A stretch of 64,000 nt of DNA, taken from positions 1,612,001 to 1,676,000 of the forward strand of contig NZ_OY726397.1 in the NCBI RefSeq assembly GCF_963378095.1, in the 5' to 3' direction. Of the stretch, positions 36,798-46,931 are shown one piece after another; within the stretch, counting starts at the first letter, position 1; each line of letters begins with the position of its first letter. The DNA is from Mycolicibacterium sp. MU0053 (GTDB lineage: Bacteria; Actinomycetota; Actinomycetes; Mycobacteriales; Mycobacteriaceae). The notes under the pieces were generated by a model. That model did not search any database. It had not been told where the DNA came from and saw only the letters and a list, made by a program, of their open reading frames with translations. A program made the position numbers and the translations under genes.

Positions 36798-37420
36798 GTC
36801 CCGCGTAGCGCAGCGAGCGTCATAGCCCGCAGCACTGCTCTGGAGCGCAAGCCGGCCGGTTTCCCACCGGCCGGCTTTGTGCTGTACGGAGTCGAGTTCA
36901 TCAGCCCGAACGCCGCGTGGGCCATCAGCCGGGCATCGGCCTCGTCGAGCGCCGGGTCCAGCTCACGCAGCACTCGAACCCAGATCTCGACGTATTGCCG
37001 TTGGCTGCGGCGCACCTGCCGGGTGGCGGCGGCCGGCAGATGAATCAGGTCGCGGTCCTGGATCCGGATCAAATCGGGTTCGCCGAAGGTGAAGTCCAGG
37101 TGGAAGTCGATGAGCCCGTCGAGCGCCGCCACGGGATCGCAGGCCGCGGCGACCACCGCCCGTCCGCCGGCCAACAGGCGGGTGCTGATCTCCACCAGCA
37201 GTTCCACCAGCAGCGCTTCTTTGTTGGGGAAGTGACGGTAGATGGCCGGTCCGCTGACGTCGGCGGCCGCGCCGATGTCCTCGAGACGCACGGCCAGGAA
37301 TCCACGTTCGGCGAACTGGCGCTCCGCGGCCGCCAGCAGCTGGGATCGCCGGTCGGACTTCAACCGGGAGCGGTGGCTGGTGGCCGCAGGCTCCTGCTCC
37401 TGTGCTGGGGGCACCGGCAT
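36794..37420 (-). CDS. bkaR: TetR family repressor of branched-chain keto acid operon
   Basis: 208-aa regulator with a TetR DNA-binding domain (about residues 25-70: LLAAAERQFAERGFLAVRLEDIGAAADVS then GPAIYRHFPNKEALL) and an all-helical ligand domain. It is divergent from accD1, with 92 bp between starts holding a long inverted repeat. Sequence and place match Rv2506 (BkaR), reported as a repressor of the leucine/isoleucine catabolic operon; an acyl-CoA or acyl intermediate is the likely inducer. Confidence 0.88.
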   Translation of the reverse strand: MPVPPAQEQEPAATSHRSRLKSDRRSQLLAAAERQFAERGFLAVRLEDIGAAADVSGPAIYRHFPNKEALLVELLVEISTRLLAGGRAVVAAACDPVAALDGLIDFHLDFTFGEPDLIRIQDRDLIHLPAAATRQVRRSQRQYVEIWVRVLRELDPALDEADARLMAHAAFGLMNSTPYSTKPAGGKPAGLRSRAVLRAMTLAALRGT

Positions 37421-37450
37421 CGCAGCCTCCTGGAGCGCGTCTAGACGTTT

Positions 37451-37495
37451 GAGTTAATCACGACTAACATACCATCAGTTAGTCGTCATTAACTC
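37451..37495. promoter_or_regulatory. Long inverted repeat, operator of the TetR regulator
   Basis: GAGTTAATCACGACTAAC (37451-37468) and GTTAGTCGTCATTAACTC (37478-37495) are 18-bp inverted arms with one mismatch, around a 9-bp centre. It lies between bkaR and accD1 and ends within 20 bp of the accD1 start, so binding would block both divergent promoters. Size fits two TetR dimers or one extended site. Confidence 0.88.
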
Positions 37496-37512
37496 AATTG
37501 ATGGGATGCCCC

Positions 37513-39063
37513 ATGACATCCGCGACGTCACACCGCGACGAGCACCTTGCATTGGTGGCACAGCTGCGTTCCAAGCTGGCCGCCGTCGCACTGGGTGGTT
37601 CCCAGCGCACCCGAGACCGTCATGTCGAGCGCGGCAAACTGCTGCCACGCGACCGCGTCGACGGCCTGCTGGACCCCGGCAGCCCGCTGCTGGAGATCGC
37701 GCCGCTGGCCGCCGACGGCATGTACGACGACGAATCGCCGGGCGCCGGGATGATCGCCGGGATCGGCCGGGTCTCGGGCCGGGACTGCATGATCGTGGCC
37801 AACGACGCCACGGTCAAGGGCGGCACGTACTACCCGATCACGGTCAAGAAGCACCTGCGGGCCCAAGAGATCGCGTTGGAGAACCGGCTGCCCTGCCTCT
37901 ATCTCGTCGACTCCGGCGGCGCGTTCCTGCCGCGTCAGGATGAAGTGTTCCCCGACCGGGACCACTTCGGCCGCATCTTCTACAACCAGGCGACCATGAG
38001 TGCGGCCGGCATCGCCCAGATCGCCGCGGTGCTCGGCTCGTGCACCGCCGGCGGCGCCTACGTCCCGGCCATGAGCGACGAGGCCGTGATCGTCCGCAAC
38101 CAGGGCACCATCTTCCTCGGCGGCCCGCCGCTGGTGAAGGCCGCGACCGGTGAGGTGGTGACTGCCGAGGACCTCGGCGGCGGCGACCTGCACTCGAAGG
38201 TTTCCGGGGTCACCGACCACCTCGCCCACGACGACCGCGACGCGCTGCGCATCGTGCGCCGAATCGTCTCGACGCTGGGACCGGTGTCGGCGCCACCCTG
38301 GGAGGTGCGGCCCACGGTGGCGCCGATCGCCGACCAGACCGAGCTGTACGACGTGGTGCCCACCGACTCCCGCGTGCCGTATGACGTGCGCGAGGTCATC
38401 ACGCGGATTGTCGACGGCGGACAGTTCAGCGAGTTCAAGGCCGAATACGGCACCACGCTGGTCACCGGCTTCGCCCACATCCATGGCCATCCGGTCGGGA
38501 TCGTCGCCAACAACGGCGTGCTGTTCGGCGAATCAGCGCTCAAGGGAGCACATTTCATCGAACTGTGCGACAAGCGCCTGGTACCGCTGATATTCCTGCA
38601 GAACATCTCCGGCTTCATGGTGGGCCGGGATTACGAAGCCGGCGGCATTGCCAAACACGGCGCCAAGATGGTGACCGCGGTGGCGTGCGCCCGGGTGCCC
38701 AAGCTCACCATGGTCATCGGGGGCTCCTACGGGGCCGGCAACTACTCGATGTGCGGCCGGGCCTATTCGCCGCGCTTCCTGTGGATGTGGCCCAACGCCC
38801 GGATCTCGGTGATGGGTGGGGAACAGGCCGCCTCGGTGCTGGCCACGGTAAGCGGCGACATGACCCCGGATGAGGAGGAGGCGTTCAAGGCGCCCATCAC
38901 CGAGCAGTACGAGCATCAGGGCAATCCCTACTATTCGACCGCCCGACTCTGGGACGACGGGGTCATCGACCCCGCCGACACCAGAACCGTTCTAGGCTTG
39001 GCCCTTTCAGCCGTCGGTAACGCACCGGTCCAGCCGGTGTCCTACGGCGTATTCCGGATGTGA
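37513..39063 (+). CDS. accD1: Acyl-CoA carboxylase beta subunit (methylcrotonyl-CoA carboxylase type)
   Basis: 516-aa carboxyltransferase subunit that, with AccA1, carboxylates 3-methylcrotonyl-CoA in leucine breakdown. Two crotonase-like halves are visible: acyl-CoA-side [16 protein letters not shown] (about 180-195) and carboxybiotin-side [16 protein letters not shown] (about 407-422). Start choice: ATG 37513 gives [15 protein letters not shown], similar to the AccD1 start; ATG 37501, close to the operator edge, could be a leaderless start. The GTGA at 39060-39063 overlaps a possible accA1 start. First gene of the catabolic operon. Confidence 0.92.
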   Translation: MTSATSHRDEHLALVAQLRSKLAAVALGGSQRTRDRHVERGKLLPRDRVDGLLDPGSPLLEIAPLAADGMYDDESPGAGMIAGIGRVSGRDCMIVANDATVKGGTYYPITVKKHLRAQEIALENRLPCLYLVDSGGAFLPRQDEVFPDRDHFGRIFYNQATMSAAGIAQIAAVLGSCTAGGAYVPAMSDEAVIVRNQGTIFLGGPPLVKAATGEVVTAEDLGGGDLHSKVSGVTDHLAHDDRDALRIVRRIVSTLGPVSAPPWEVRPTVAPIADQTELYDVVPTDSRVPYDVREVITRIVDGGQFSEFKAEYGTTLVTGFAHIHGHPVGIVANNGVLFGESALKGAHFIELCDKRLVPLIFLQNISGFMVGRDYEAGGIAKHGAKMVTAVACARVPKLTMVIGGSYGAGNYSMCGRAYSPRFLWMWPNARISVMGGEQAASVLATVSGDMTPDEEEAFKAPITEQYEHQGNPYYSTARLWDDGVIDPADTRTVLGLALSAVGNAPVQPVSYGVFRM

Positions 39064-39071
39064 GACGCGAT

Positions 39072-41063
39072 ATGTCCTTTGACACCGTTCTGATTGCCAA
39101 CCGCGGCGAGATCGCCGTGCGCGTCATCCGCACCCTAAAGCGGATGGGTATCCGCACCGTCGCGGTCTTCAGCGAGGCCGACGCCGGCGCGCGGCACGTC
39201 GCCGAAGCCGACACCGCGGTGCTGATCGGTCCGGCCCCGGCCCGCCAGAGCTACCTCGACATCGAGGCCGTCATCGCAGCCGCGGTACGCACCGGAGCCC
39301 AGGCCGTCCACCCCGGTTACGGATTCCTGTCCGAGAACTCCGAATTCGCAGCCGCGCTCGACCGGGCCGGCCTGGTGTTCATCGGCCCGCCCGCCGCAGC
39401 GATCTCCACCATGGGCGACAAGATCACCGCCAAGGCAACCGTGTCACGGTTCGACGTGCCGGTGGTCCCCGGCATCGCCCGCCCGGGCCTGGCCGACGCC
39501 GACCTGATCGGCGCCGCCGAGGACATCGGCTACCCCGTCCTGGTCAAGCCGTCGGCCGGCGGCGGTGGCAAGGGCATGCGGCTGGTACACGCACCCGCCG
39601 AACTGCCCGAGGCGCTGGTGAGCGCGCGCCGCGAATCCGCGGCCGCCTTCGGCGATGACACCCTGTTCCTGGAGCGGTTCGTGCTGCGCCCCAGGCATAT
39701 CGAGGTTCAGGTGCTCGCCGACGCCCACGGCAACGTGCTGCACCTCGGCGAGCGCGAATGCAGCCTGCAGCGCCGGCACCAGAAGGTGATCGAGGAGGCG
39801 CCGTCACCGCTGCTCGACGCCAAGACCCGGGCCCGCATCGGCGCCGCGGCGTGCGACACCGCCCGCAGCGTCGATTACCGGGGTGCGGGTACCGTCGAGT
39901 TCATCGTTTCGGCGGACAAACCCGACGAGTTCTTCTTCATGGAAATGAACACCCGACTGCAGGTGGAACATCCGGTGACCGAAATGGTCACCGGCTGGGA
40001 CCTGGTGGAATGGCAGGTCCGCATCGCCGCGGGGGAACCGCTGCCGGCAGCCCAGGACGACATCCAGCTGCACGGGCATGCGATCGAGGCGCGGATCTAC
40101 GCCGAGGATGCCGCCCGCGGCTTCCTGCCGACCGGCGGTCCGGTGCTGGGCCTGTCCGAGCCGGTGTCCGAGGGCGTGCGGGTGGACTCCGGTCTGCGGG
40201 TGGGCACCGTGGTCGGCAGTGACTACGACCCGATGCTGGCGAAGGTGATCGCGCACGGCCCCGACCGGGCGGCGGCCCTGGCCGGTCTGGATCGGGCACT
40301 GACCGCCACGGCGGTGCTCGGGGTCGTCACCAACATCGACTTCCTGCGCTTCCTGTTGGCCGATCCCGAGGTCCAGGCCGGCACGCTCGACACCGGCCTG
40401 CTGGATCGCCGCGTCGGTGACTACCACGCCCCGGCCCCCGACGATCAGACACTCATCGCCGCCGGCGCCTACCGCTGGCTGCAGCGCTGGGCCGCCGCCG
40501 ACGACGACCTGTGGAGCGTGCCCTCGGGCTGGCGGATGGGGGGCCCGGCGCCCACTGTGTTGCGGCTGCAATCCGGGGAGCGCACCGACCACGTCGCGAT
40601 CACCGGCACCCCCGCGGCCGCCACGGCCACCGTGGAGCACGGCGAAAGGCATTCCCTGACGGCCACCCTCGACGGGGACCAGCTGATCCTGGTGATCGAT
40701 GGGCTGCGCACCACGTACCGGATCGCCGAAACCGATCATCAGATCTGGCTGGCCGGCGGCGGCGGCGTGACGGTGGTCCAGGAGGTCCGGGAGGCTCCCG
40801 TACGTCCCGATGACGAGCACAGCGGCGACGCGGAGCTGATCAGCCCGATGCCCGGTGCGGTCGTCGCGGTCAACGCCGCCAGCGGCGACACCGTCACCGC
40901 CGGCACCGTGGTGGTCGCGGTCGAGGCCATGAAGATGGAGCACTCGTTGACCGCGCCGGTCGACGGTGTCGTGGAAGTACTTGTTGCCGTAGGCGATCAG
41001 GTCAAGGTGGGTCAGCCCCTGGCCCGAATCTCCGCTACCGAGAAAGAAGCAACCGATGACTGA
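39072..41063 (+). CDS. accA1: Acyl-CoA carboxylase alpha subunit (biotin carboxylase plus BCCP)
   Basis: 663-aa biotin-dependent carboxylase subunit. The N-terminal biotin carboxylase (about residues 1-450) has [13 protein letters not shown], the ATP-grasp loop [12 protein letters not shown] and [13 protein letters not shown]. The C-terminal carrier domain has the biotinylation site EAMKMEH (Lys621). Works with AccD1. ATG 39072 yields [12 protein letters not shown], matching AccA1; GTG 39060, overlapping the accD1 stop, would add four residues. Overlaps fadE19 by 8 bp. Confidence 0.93.
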   Translation: MSFDTVLIANRGEIAVRVIRTLKRMGIRTVAVFSEADAGARHVAEADTAVLIGPAPARQSYLDIEAVIAAAVRTGAQAVHPGYGFLSENSEFAAALDRAGLVFIGPPAAAISTMGDKITAKATVSRFDVPVVPGIARPGLADADLIGAAEDIGYPVLVKPSAGGGGKGMRLVHAPAELPEALVSARRESAAAFGDDTLFLERFVLRPRHIEVQVLADAHGNVLHLGERECSLQRRHQKVIEEAPSPLLDAKTRARIGAAACDTARSVDYRGAGTVEFIVSADKPDEFFFMEMNTRLQVEHPVTEMVTGWDLVEWQVRIAAGEPLPAAQDDIQLHGHAIEARIYAEDAARGFLPTGGPVLGLSEPVSEGVRVDSGLRVGTVVGSDYDPMLAKVIAHGPDRAAALAGLDRALTATAVLGVVTNIDFLRFLLADPEVQAGTLDTGLLDRRVGDYHAPAPDDQTLIAAGAYRWLQRWAAADDDLWSVPSGWRMGGPAPTVLRLQSGERTDHVAITGTPAAATATVEHGERHSLTATLDGDQLILVIDGLRTTYRIAETDHQIWLAGGGGVTVVQEVREAPVRPDDEHSGDAELISPMPGAVVAVNAASGDTVTAGTVVVAVEAMKMEHSLTAPVDGVVEVLVAVGDQVKVGQPLARISATEKEATDD

Positions 41064-42216
41064 CTATCTGTCCACCGGAAACCTGCCCGGCGACTACGCC
41101 GACCTGGCCAAGACGGTGCGCGACTTCGCGCAGAACGTTGTCGCACCGGTGTCGGCCAAACACGATGAGGAGCACAGCTTCCCGTACGAGGTGGTGGCCG
41201 GCATGGCCGAGATGGGCCTGTTCGGCCTGCCGTTTCCGGAGGAGTACGGCGGCATGGGCGGCGACTACTTCGCGCTGTGTCTGGCGCTGGAGGAACTCGG
41301 CAAGGTCGACCAGAGCGTGGCCATCACGCTGGAGGCCGGGGTGTCCCTCGGCGCGATGCCGGTGTACCGGTTCGGCAACGAAGAGCAGAAGCAGGCCTGG
41401 CTGCCGAAGCTGACCAGCGGCAAGGCGCTGGGCGCGTTCGGGCTGACCGAGGCCGGCGGCGGCAGCGACGCCGGGGCCACCAAGACCACCGCGAAGTTGG
41501 ACGACGGCCACTGGGTGATCAACGGCTCCAAGCAGTTCATCACCAACTCCGGCACCGACATCACCGAGCTGGTCACCGTCACCGCGGTCACCGGCGGAAC
41601 GCCGGACAAGCCCGAGATCAGCTCGATCCTGGTGCCGGTGCCCACCGCCGGCTTCACCGCCGAACCGGCCTACAACAAGGTCGGCTGGAATGCCTCCGAC
41701 ACCCACCCGTTGAGCTTCGACGACGTCCGGGTTCCGCAGGAGAATCTGCTCGGTGAGCGGGGCCGCGGCTACGCCAACTTCCTGCGCATCCTCGACGAGG
41801 GCCGGATCGCGATCGCGGCGCTGTCGGTCGGGGCTGCGCAAGGGTGTGTGGACGAGAGTGTGAAGTACGCCAAGGAGCGGTCGGCCTTCGGTCAGCCGAT
41901 CAGCAAATATCAGGCCATCGAATTCAAGCTGGCCCGGATGGAAGCGCGCGCCCACGCGGCCCGCACCGCCTACTACGACGCGGCGGCGTTGCTGCTCGCC
42001 GGTAAGCCGTTCAAGAAGGAGGCCGCGGTGGCCAAGATGGTGGCCAGCGAGGCGGCGATGGACAACGCCCGCGACGCCACGCAGATTCACGGCGGCTACG
42101 GTTTCATGAACGAGTACTCGGTCGCGCGTCACTATCGCGACAGCAAGATCCTGGAAATCGGCGAGGGGACAACGGAAGTGCAGCTGATGGTCATCGCTCG
42201 ACAGATGGGGATCTGA
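41056..42216 (+). CDS. fadE19: Acyl-CoA dehydrogenase (isovaleryl-CoA dehydrogenase type)
   Basis: 386-aa FAD enzyme of the expected length for short/branched-chain acyl-CoA dehydrogenases. Family signatures: [15 protein letters not shown] near residue 133, and the C-terminal [11 protein letters not shown]... [10 protein letters not shown] block. Orthologue of Rv2500c; its place between the methylcrotonyl-CoA carboxylase and the hydratase implies oxidation of isovaleryl-CoA and related branched substrates. ATG 41056 lies in the end of accA1, giving coupled translation. maoC starts one base after its stop. Confidence 0.9.
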   Translation: MTDYLSTGNLPGDYADLAKTVRDFAQNVVAPVSAKHDEEHSFPYEVVAGMAEMGLFGLPFPEEYGGMGGDYFALCLALEELGKVDQSVAITLEAGVSLGAMPVYRFGNEEQKQAWLPKLTSGKALGAFGLTEAGGGSDAGATKTTAKLDDGHWVINGSKQFITNSGTDITELVTVTAVTGGTPDKPEISSILVPVPTAGFTAEPAYNKVGWNASDTHPLSFDDVRVPQENLLGERGRGYANFLRILDEGRIAIAALSVGAAQGCVDESVKYAKERSAFGQPISKYQAIEFKLARMEARAHAARTAYYDAAALLLAGKPFKKEAAVAKMVASEAAMDNARDATQIHGGYGFMNEYSVARHYRDSKILEIGEGTTEVQLMVIARQMGI

Positions 42217-42217
42217 G

Positions 42218-42712
42218 ATGTCGGAGGAGACCTCGGAGAAGGTCGTCCACCAGCGTGGCCTGTGGTTCGAGGAGTTCGAGATCGGTGTGCGCTACGTGCA
42301 CGCACCGGGCCGGACCATCACCGAGGCCGACAACGTGCTGTTCACCACGCTGACGATGAACACCCAGGCGCTGCATCTGGACGCGGCGTTCTCCGATGCG
42401 CTGCCGCCGTTCAACCAGCGCCTGGTGAATTCGATGTTCACGCTGTCCACGCTGGTGGGCCTGTCGGTCACCCAGTTGACGCAGGGCACCATCGTCGGCA
42501 ACCTCGGATTCTCCGACATCGCCTTCCCCAAACCGCTGTTCCACGGCGACACCCTGTATGCCGAGACCGTCGTCACCGACAAACGCGAGTCCAAGAGCCG
42601 CCCCGGTGAGGGCATCGTGACCTTCGCGCACACCGCGCGCAACCAGCATGGCGACATCGTGGCCACCGCATCGCGGAAAACGATGGTGCGCATGAAGCCA
42701 CAGGAGGATTAG
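42218..42712 (+). CDS. MaoC-like hot-dog hydratase (itaconyl/methylglutaconyl-CoA hydratase type)
   Basis: 164-aa hot-dog fold protein, orthologue of Rv2499c. The dehydratase region is recognisable (FEIGVRYVHAPGRTITEADNV, then LHLDAAFS, and FPKPLFHGDTLYAE). It should hydrate 3-methylglutaconyl-CoA or itaconyl-CoA, feeding the CitE-like lyase. ATG 42218 follows the fadE19 stop by one base. Its TAG stop shares one base with the citE GTG start, so coupling is tight. Confidence 0.85.
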   Translation: MSEETSEKVVHQRGLWFEEFEIGVRYVHAPGRTITEADNVLFTTLTMNTQALHLDAAFSDALPPFNQRLVNSMFTLSTLVGLSVTQLTQGTIVGNLGFSDIAFPKPLFHGDTLYAETVVTDKRESKSRPGEGIVTFAHTARNQHGDIVATASRKTMVRMKPQED

Positions 42713-43512
42713 TGTCACTCGACAACGCCGGACCGGCCTGGTTGTTCTGCCCGGCGGACCGGCCCGAGCGGTTTGAAAAGGCCGCCGCCGCAGCCGATAT
42801 CGTCATCCTCGACCTCGAGGACGGCGCCGGCGACAAGGCGGCGGCGCGGGACGCGTTGCTCAGCACGCCGCTGGATCCCAGCCGAACCGTGATCCGGATC
42901 AACGCCGGTGATTCGCCCGAGCAGAAACTCGATCTCGAGGCGCTGGCCCGCACCGAGTACACCTGCGTCATGTTGCCGAAATGCGAGTCCGCGCAGCAGG
43001 TCAGCGCGTTGGCGCCGCTGGAGGTGGTGCTGATCGTGGAGACCCCGCTCGGTGCGCTGAAGGTCGACGAGACGGCCGCTGTCGCCAACACCGTCGGGGT
43101 GATGTGGGGCGCCGAGGATCTGTTCGGCTTCCTGGGCGGAACGGCGAACCGGTTCCCCGACGATTCCTACCGCGATGTCGCCGAGTACGTGCGGTCGCGG
43201 TCGCTGCTGGCCGCCAAGGCGTACGGGAAGCTGGCGCTGGACTCGGTGTACATCGATATCAAGAACCTCGACGGCCTCCGGGTCGAGGTCGAGGACTCCG
43301 TTGCGGTGGGCTTCGACATCAAGGTTGCCATCCATCCCAGCCAGATTGCGGTCATCCGGGAGGGTTACGCGCCGTCCGCCGAACAGGTCGAATGGGCGCG
43401 ACACGTTCTGGCCGCCGCCGAAGAACAGCGCGGTGCTTTCGCTTTCGAGGGCATAATGGTGGATGCGCCAGTGCTAAGGCGAGCCGAGCGAATCGTGCAG
43501 CTCGCGCCCTGA
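42712..43512 (+). CDS. citE: CitE-like beta-hydroxyacyl-CoA lyase
   Basis: 266-aa TIM-barrel lyase with CitE motifs: PADRPERF (CoA/phosphate side), LDLEDGAGDK (metal Glu/Asp), RINAGDSPEQ, and GAEDLFGFLGG. Its orthologue Rv2498c has been shown to cleave citramalyl-CoA and (S)-HMG-CoA, serving itaconate breakdown and the last step of leucine catabolism. Length is short compared with citrate lyase beta subunits, as in other mycobacteria. A 116-bp gap with a hairpin follows before bkdA. Confidence 0.88.
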   Translation: MSLDNAGPAWLFCPADRPERFEKAAAAADIVILDLEDGAGDKAAARDALLSTPLDPSRTVIRINAGDSPEQKLDLEALARTEYTCVMLPKCESAQQVSALAPLEVVLIVETPLGALKVDETAAVANTVGVMWGAEDLFGFLGGTANRFPDDSYRDVAEYVRSRSLLAAKAYGKLALDSVYIDIKNLDGLRVEVEDSVAVGFDIKVAIHPSQIAVIREGYAPSAEQVEWARHVLAAAEEQRGAFAFEGIMVDAPVLRRAERIVQLAP

Positions 43513-43584
43513 CACTCGGACGCTGGCTGGGCAGCCGCCACAAGCGGACTGCTCGACTGGCCCCCGCGCTGGAGCTGACCTAAG

Positions 43585-43615
43585 GGTCTGACGGCCAAAC
43601 ATGCCGTCGGCGACC
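43585..43615 (+). terminator. Intercistronic hairpin between citE and bkdA
   Basis: GGTCTGACGGC and GCCGTCGGCGACC can pair around the loop CAAACAT, with one bulge. It sits just before the AGGAGG ribosome site of bkdA. It could reduce read-through (attenuator) or act as an RNA-processing site between the two halves of the operon. Inference. Confidence 0.4.
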
Positions 43616-43628
43616 TAAAGGAGGCGCT

Positions 43629-44729
43629 ATGGCTGGGTCTGCTCACGCACCGGTGCCGCCCGGCACCGTCGAGGTCGAACCGGTGCAGCTCGTCGCACCA
43701 GATGGCGCGCCCACTTCCGAGCGGCGCTTCAGCCGCGATCTTCCGCCGGAGACGTTGTCCTGGCTCTACGAGATGATGGTGGTCACCCGCGAACTCGACA
43801 TCGAGTTCGTGAATCTGCAACGGCAGGGTGAGCTCGCGTTGTACGCCTCGTGCCGGGGCCAGGAGGCGGCGCAGGTCGGCGCGGCGGCCTGTCTGCGCAA
43901 GAGCGACTGGCTGTTTCCGCAATACCGCGAGCTGGGTGCATTCTTGGTCCGGGCCATCACACCCGCGCAGATGAGCGCCGTGTGGCGCGGCAGTTGGCAC
44001 GGCGGACTCGGTTTCACCGCCAAACAGTGTGCACCCATCTCCATCCCGATCGGCACGCAGCAACTGCACGCCGTCGGTGCCGCGATGGCCGCCCAGCGGT
44101 TGGGGGAGGATTCGGTGACGGTGGCCTTCCTCGGCGACGGGGCCACCAGTACCGGCGATGTGCACGAGGCCCTCAACCTGGCGTCGGTGTTCGCCGCGCC
44201 GTGCGTGTTCTACGTGCAGAACAACCAGTGGGCCATCTCGGTGCCGGTCGGCCGCCAGTTGAACGCGCCCACCATCGCCCACCGCGCGCTGGCGTACGGC
44301 ATGCCCGGCATTCGCGTCGACGGCAACGATGTGCTGGCCTGCTACGCGGTGATGGCCGAAGCCGCGCGCCGCGCGCGCGACGGTGGCGGACCGACCCTGA
44401 TCGAAGCCGTCACCTACCGCATGGGCCCGCACACCACCTCCGACGATCCGACGCGCTACCGCGACGATGCCGAACTGCAGGGGTGGGCGCAGCGCGACCC
44501 GATCACGCGGTACCGCAACTATTTGGCGCACGTCGGGTTGTGGAACGAGCGGCTCGAGCGGCGGGTCGACGCCCGCGCCCGGCGGCTGCGCACCGAACTG
44601 CGGGAGGCGACCGTGGACGCCCCCGACCTCGACATCACCGAGATGTTCGACACGGTCTACGCCGAGATCACTCCGGCGCTGGCGCAGCAGCGTGAGCAGC
44701 TGCGCACCGAATTGGCAAGGGAGGCATGA
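43629..44729 (+). CDS. bkdA: Branched-chain 2-oxo acid dehydrogenase E1 alpha
   Basis: 366-aa thiamine-diphosphate enzyme subunit. The TPP motif starts GDGATSTGDVHEALNLA and ends VQNNQW (about residues 171-200), and the phosphorylation-loop-like region TYRMGPHTTSDDPTRYR is present. It decarboxylates the keto acids of Leu, Ile and Val. ATG 43629 follows AAAGGAGG. The bkdB start is one base after its stop. Orthologue of Rv2497c. Confidence 0.94.
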   Translation: MAGSAHAPVPPGTVEVEPVQLVAPDGAPTSERRFSRDLPPETLSWLYEMMVVTRELDIEFVNLQRQGELALYASCRGQEAAQVGAAACLRKSDWLFPQYRELGAFLVRAITPAQMSAVWRGSWHGGLGFTAKQCAPISIPIGTQQLHAVGAAMAAQRLGEDSVTVAFLGDGATSTGDVHEALNLASVFAAPCVFYVQNNQWAISVPVGRQLNAPTIAHRALAYGMPGIRVDGNDVLACYAVMAEAARRARDGGGPTLIEAVTYRMGPHTTSDDPTRYRDDAELQGWAQRDPITRYRNYLAHVGLWNERLERRVDARARRLRTELREATVDAPDLDITEMFDTVYAEITPALAQQREQLRTELAREA

Positions 44730-44730
44730 G

Positions 44731-45795
44731 ATGACCCAGATCTTCGAACGTCCCCCAGCGGCCGGTGACGAGGTACCGGCGCCGCGCGAACCGTTGTTGC
44801 GCGCCATGCCCACCGAAGGCGAGGTGCCGATGGTGACCGCCATCAACCGGGCGTTGCACGACGCGATGGCCAACGACGACCGGGTGCTGGTGTTCGGCGA
44901 GGACGTCGCCCGGCTCGGCGGAGTGTTCCGGGTGACCGAGGGACTGGCCGAAACCTTCGGGGAGTCACGGTGTTTCGACACCCCGCTGGCCGAGTCCGCG
45001 ATCGTCGGGGTGGCGATCGGAATGGCGATCCGCGGGTTCGTTCCGGTACCCGAGATCCAGTTCGACGGCTTCAGCTATCCCGCCTTCGACCAGATCGTCA
45101 GCCATCTGGCGAAGTATCGGATGCGCACCCACGGCGATGTCGACATGGCCGTGACGATTCGGATCCCGTCCTTCGGTGGTATCGGTGCCGTCGAACATCA
45201 TTCCGAGTCGACCGAGACGTACTGGGCGCACACGGCCGGACTCAAGGTGGTCGTGCCGTCGACGCCGTCGGACGCCTACTGGCTGCTGCGGCACGCGATC
45301 GCCAGTCCCGACCCGGTCATCTATCTGGAACCCAAGCGGCGGTACTGGACTCGTGGCGCGCTGGACACCGCGACGCCGGGGGCTCCCATCGGGCAGGCGG
45401 CGATCCGACGGCCGGGTACCGATGTCACGGTCGTCACGTATGGGCCGCTGGTCGACACCGCGGACAACGCCGCGACGCTGGCGGCCGAGCAGTACGGGTG
45501 GAGCCTCGAGATCGTCGATCTGCGTTCGTTGAACCCGCTGGACTTCGACACTGTGGCGGCCTCGGTGGGCAAGACCGGCCGATGCGTGATCATGCACGAA
45601 GGCCCGCGCACCCTAGGTTTCGGTGCCGAGTTGGCGGCCCGGGTGAGCGAGGAGCTGTTCTACGACCTGGAGGCTCCGGTGCTGCGCGCCACCGGCTTTG
45701 ACACCCCGTATCCGCCGGCCCGGCTCGAGCGGCTGTGGCTGCCCGGGCCGGACCGATTGTTGGACTGTGTCGAGAAGGCGATGGGCATGCCGTGA
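44731..45795 (+). CDS. bkdB: Branched-chain 2-oxo acid dehydrogenase E1 beta
   Basis: 354-aa E1 beta subunit, with transketolase pyrimidine-binding domain ([34 protein letters not shown]) and C-terminal domain ([30 protein letters not shown]). Pairs with BkdA to form the alpha2beta2 E1. ATG 44731 is chosen because upstream sequence is the 3' end of bkdA. Its TGA overlaps the GTG of bkdC (GTGA). Orthologue of Rv2496c. Confidence 0.94.
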   Translation: MTQIFERPPAAGDEVPAPREPLLRAMPTEGEVPMVTAINRALHDAMANDDRVLVFGEDVARLGGVFRVTEGLAETFGESRCFDTPLAESAIVGVAIGMAIRGFVPVPEIQFDGFSYPAFDQIVSHLAKYRMRTHGDVDMAVTIRIPSFGGIGAVEHHSESTETYWAHTAGLKVVVPSTPSDAYWLLRHAIASPDPVIYLEPKRRYWTRGALDTATPGAPIGQAAIRRPGTDVTVVTYGPLVDTADNAATLAAEQYGWSLEIVDLRSLNPLDFDTVAASVGKTGRCVIMHEGPRTLGFGAELAARVSEELFYDLEAPVLRATGFDTPYPPARLERLWLPGPDRLLDCVEKAMGMP

Positions 45796-46931
45796 GTGAG
45801 TTCCTGGTACCGGACCTCGGCGAGGGCCTGGAAGACGCGACGGTGATCGAATGGCACGTCGCCGTCGGCGACGAGGTCGAACTCAACCAGACGCTGTGCA
45901 CGCTGGAAACCGCCAAGGCCCAGGTGGAGATTCCCAGCCCGTACGCGGGCCGGGTCACCGAACTCGGCGGCGCGCAGGGCGACGTGCTCGCGGTGGGAGC
46001 GCTGCTGGTGCGGATTCACACCGAGGCGCCCGCCCCGGGGCCCGCACCAGAACCGACGCGAAACCCGGTCCTGGTGGGCTACGGCGCCGACACCGGCTTC
46101 GACACCAGTCGGCGTCACGACGGCAGGCCCCGCGCGAAACCTGCGGTCCGGAAGCTGGCCGCCGAACTGGGCGTCGACCTGTCCGGGTTGGCGCCCGGCG
46201 ACGACGGCGTGATCTCGCGGGAGGCGGTGCTGGCCGCAGCCGGTAATGCCCCCGAGGGTGAGGCCACCCAGGTGCGCGGCGTCCAGGCCGAGATGGCCAA
46301 ACGGATGACACTGTCGCGCAGTCAGATTCCGGACGCCCACGGCAGCGTGGACGTCGATTGCACGCGGCTGCTGGAGCTCAGTGACCGGTTGGCGCTGACG
46401 CCGTTCGTCGTGACGTTACGGCTGCTGGTGTTGGCGTTGACACACCATCGGGTGTTCAACTCCACCTGGGTCGACGGACCCGACGGGCCGCGGTTGCACA
46501 CGCACGGCGGGGTGCACCTGGGCATCGGGGTGGCCGCACCGCGCGGGCTGTTGGTGCCGGTGCTGCGTGACGCGCAGCGGATGACCACCCGGGAGCTGGC
46601 CGAGGCGGTCCGTCAGCGCGTCGAGAGCGCCCGCGCCGGCACCCTCAAACCCGGTGAGCTGCAAGGATCCACCTTCACCGTGTCGAACTTCGGTGCGCTG
46701 GGGCTGGATCAGGCGGTGCCGGTGATCAACTACCCGGAGGCCGCGATCCTGGGCATCGGTTCGATCAAGCCGCGCGCGGTGGTCGTCGACGGTGCGGTGG
46801 CGGCCCGCTCGACCACGACCCTGACGTGCGCGTTCGACCACCGCATCGCCGACGGCGCCCAGCTGGGCGCGTTTCTCGGTGAGCTGCGGGAGTTGCTCGA
46901 GGCGCCCGAGACCGCGCTGCTGGACCTGTAG
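45792..46931 (+). CDS. bkdC: Branched-chain 2-oxo acid dehydrogenase E2 (dihydrolipoyl acyltransferase)
   Basis: 379-aa E2 core. N-terminal lipoyl domain with ETAKAQVE (lipoyl-Lys42), a Pro/Ala linker (about 82-95), a peripheral-subunit-binding domain (about 116-155, [16 protein letters not shown]), and the acyltransferase domain with catalytic DHRIADG. One lipoyl domain only. GTG 45792 gives the canonical [12 protein letters not shown] start. No E3 (lpd) gene is in the cluster, so the shared lipoamide dehydrogenase elsewhere must serve. Its stop abuts that of the convergent echA14. Confidence 0.93.
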   Translation: MSEFLVPDLGEGLEDATVIEWHVAVGDEVELNQTLCTLETAKAQVEIPSPYAGRVTELGGAQGDVLAVGALLVRIHTEAPAPGPAPEPTRNPVLVGYGADTGFDTSRRHDGRPRAKPAVRKLAAELGVDLSGLAPGDDGVISREAVLAAAGNAPEGEATQVRGVQAEMAKRMTLSRSQIPDAHGSVDVDCTRLLELSDRLALTPFVVTLRLLVLALTHHRVFNSTWVDGPDGPRLHTHGGVHLGIGVAAPRGLLVPVLRDAQRMTTRELAEAVRQRVESARAGTLKPGELQGSTFTVSNFGALGLDQAVPVINYPEAAILGIGSIKPRAVVVDGAVAARSTTTLTCAFDHRIADGAQLGAFLGELRELLEAPETALLDL

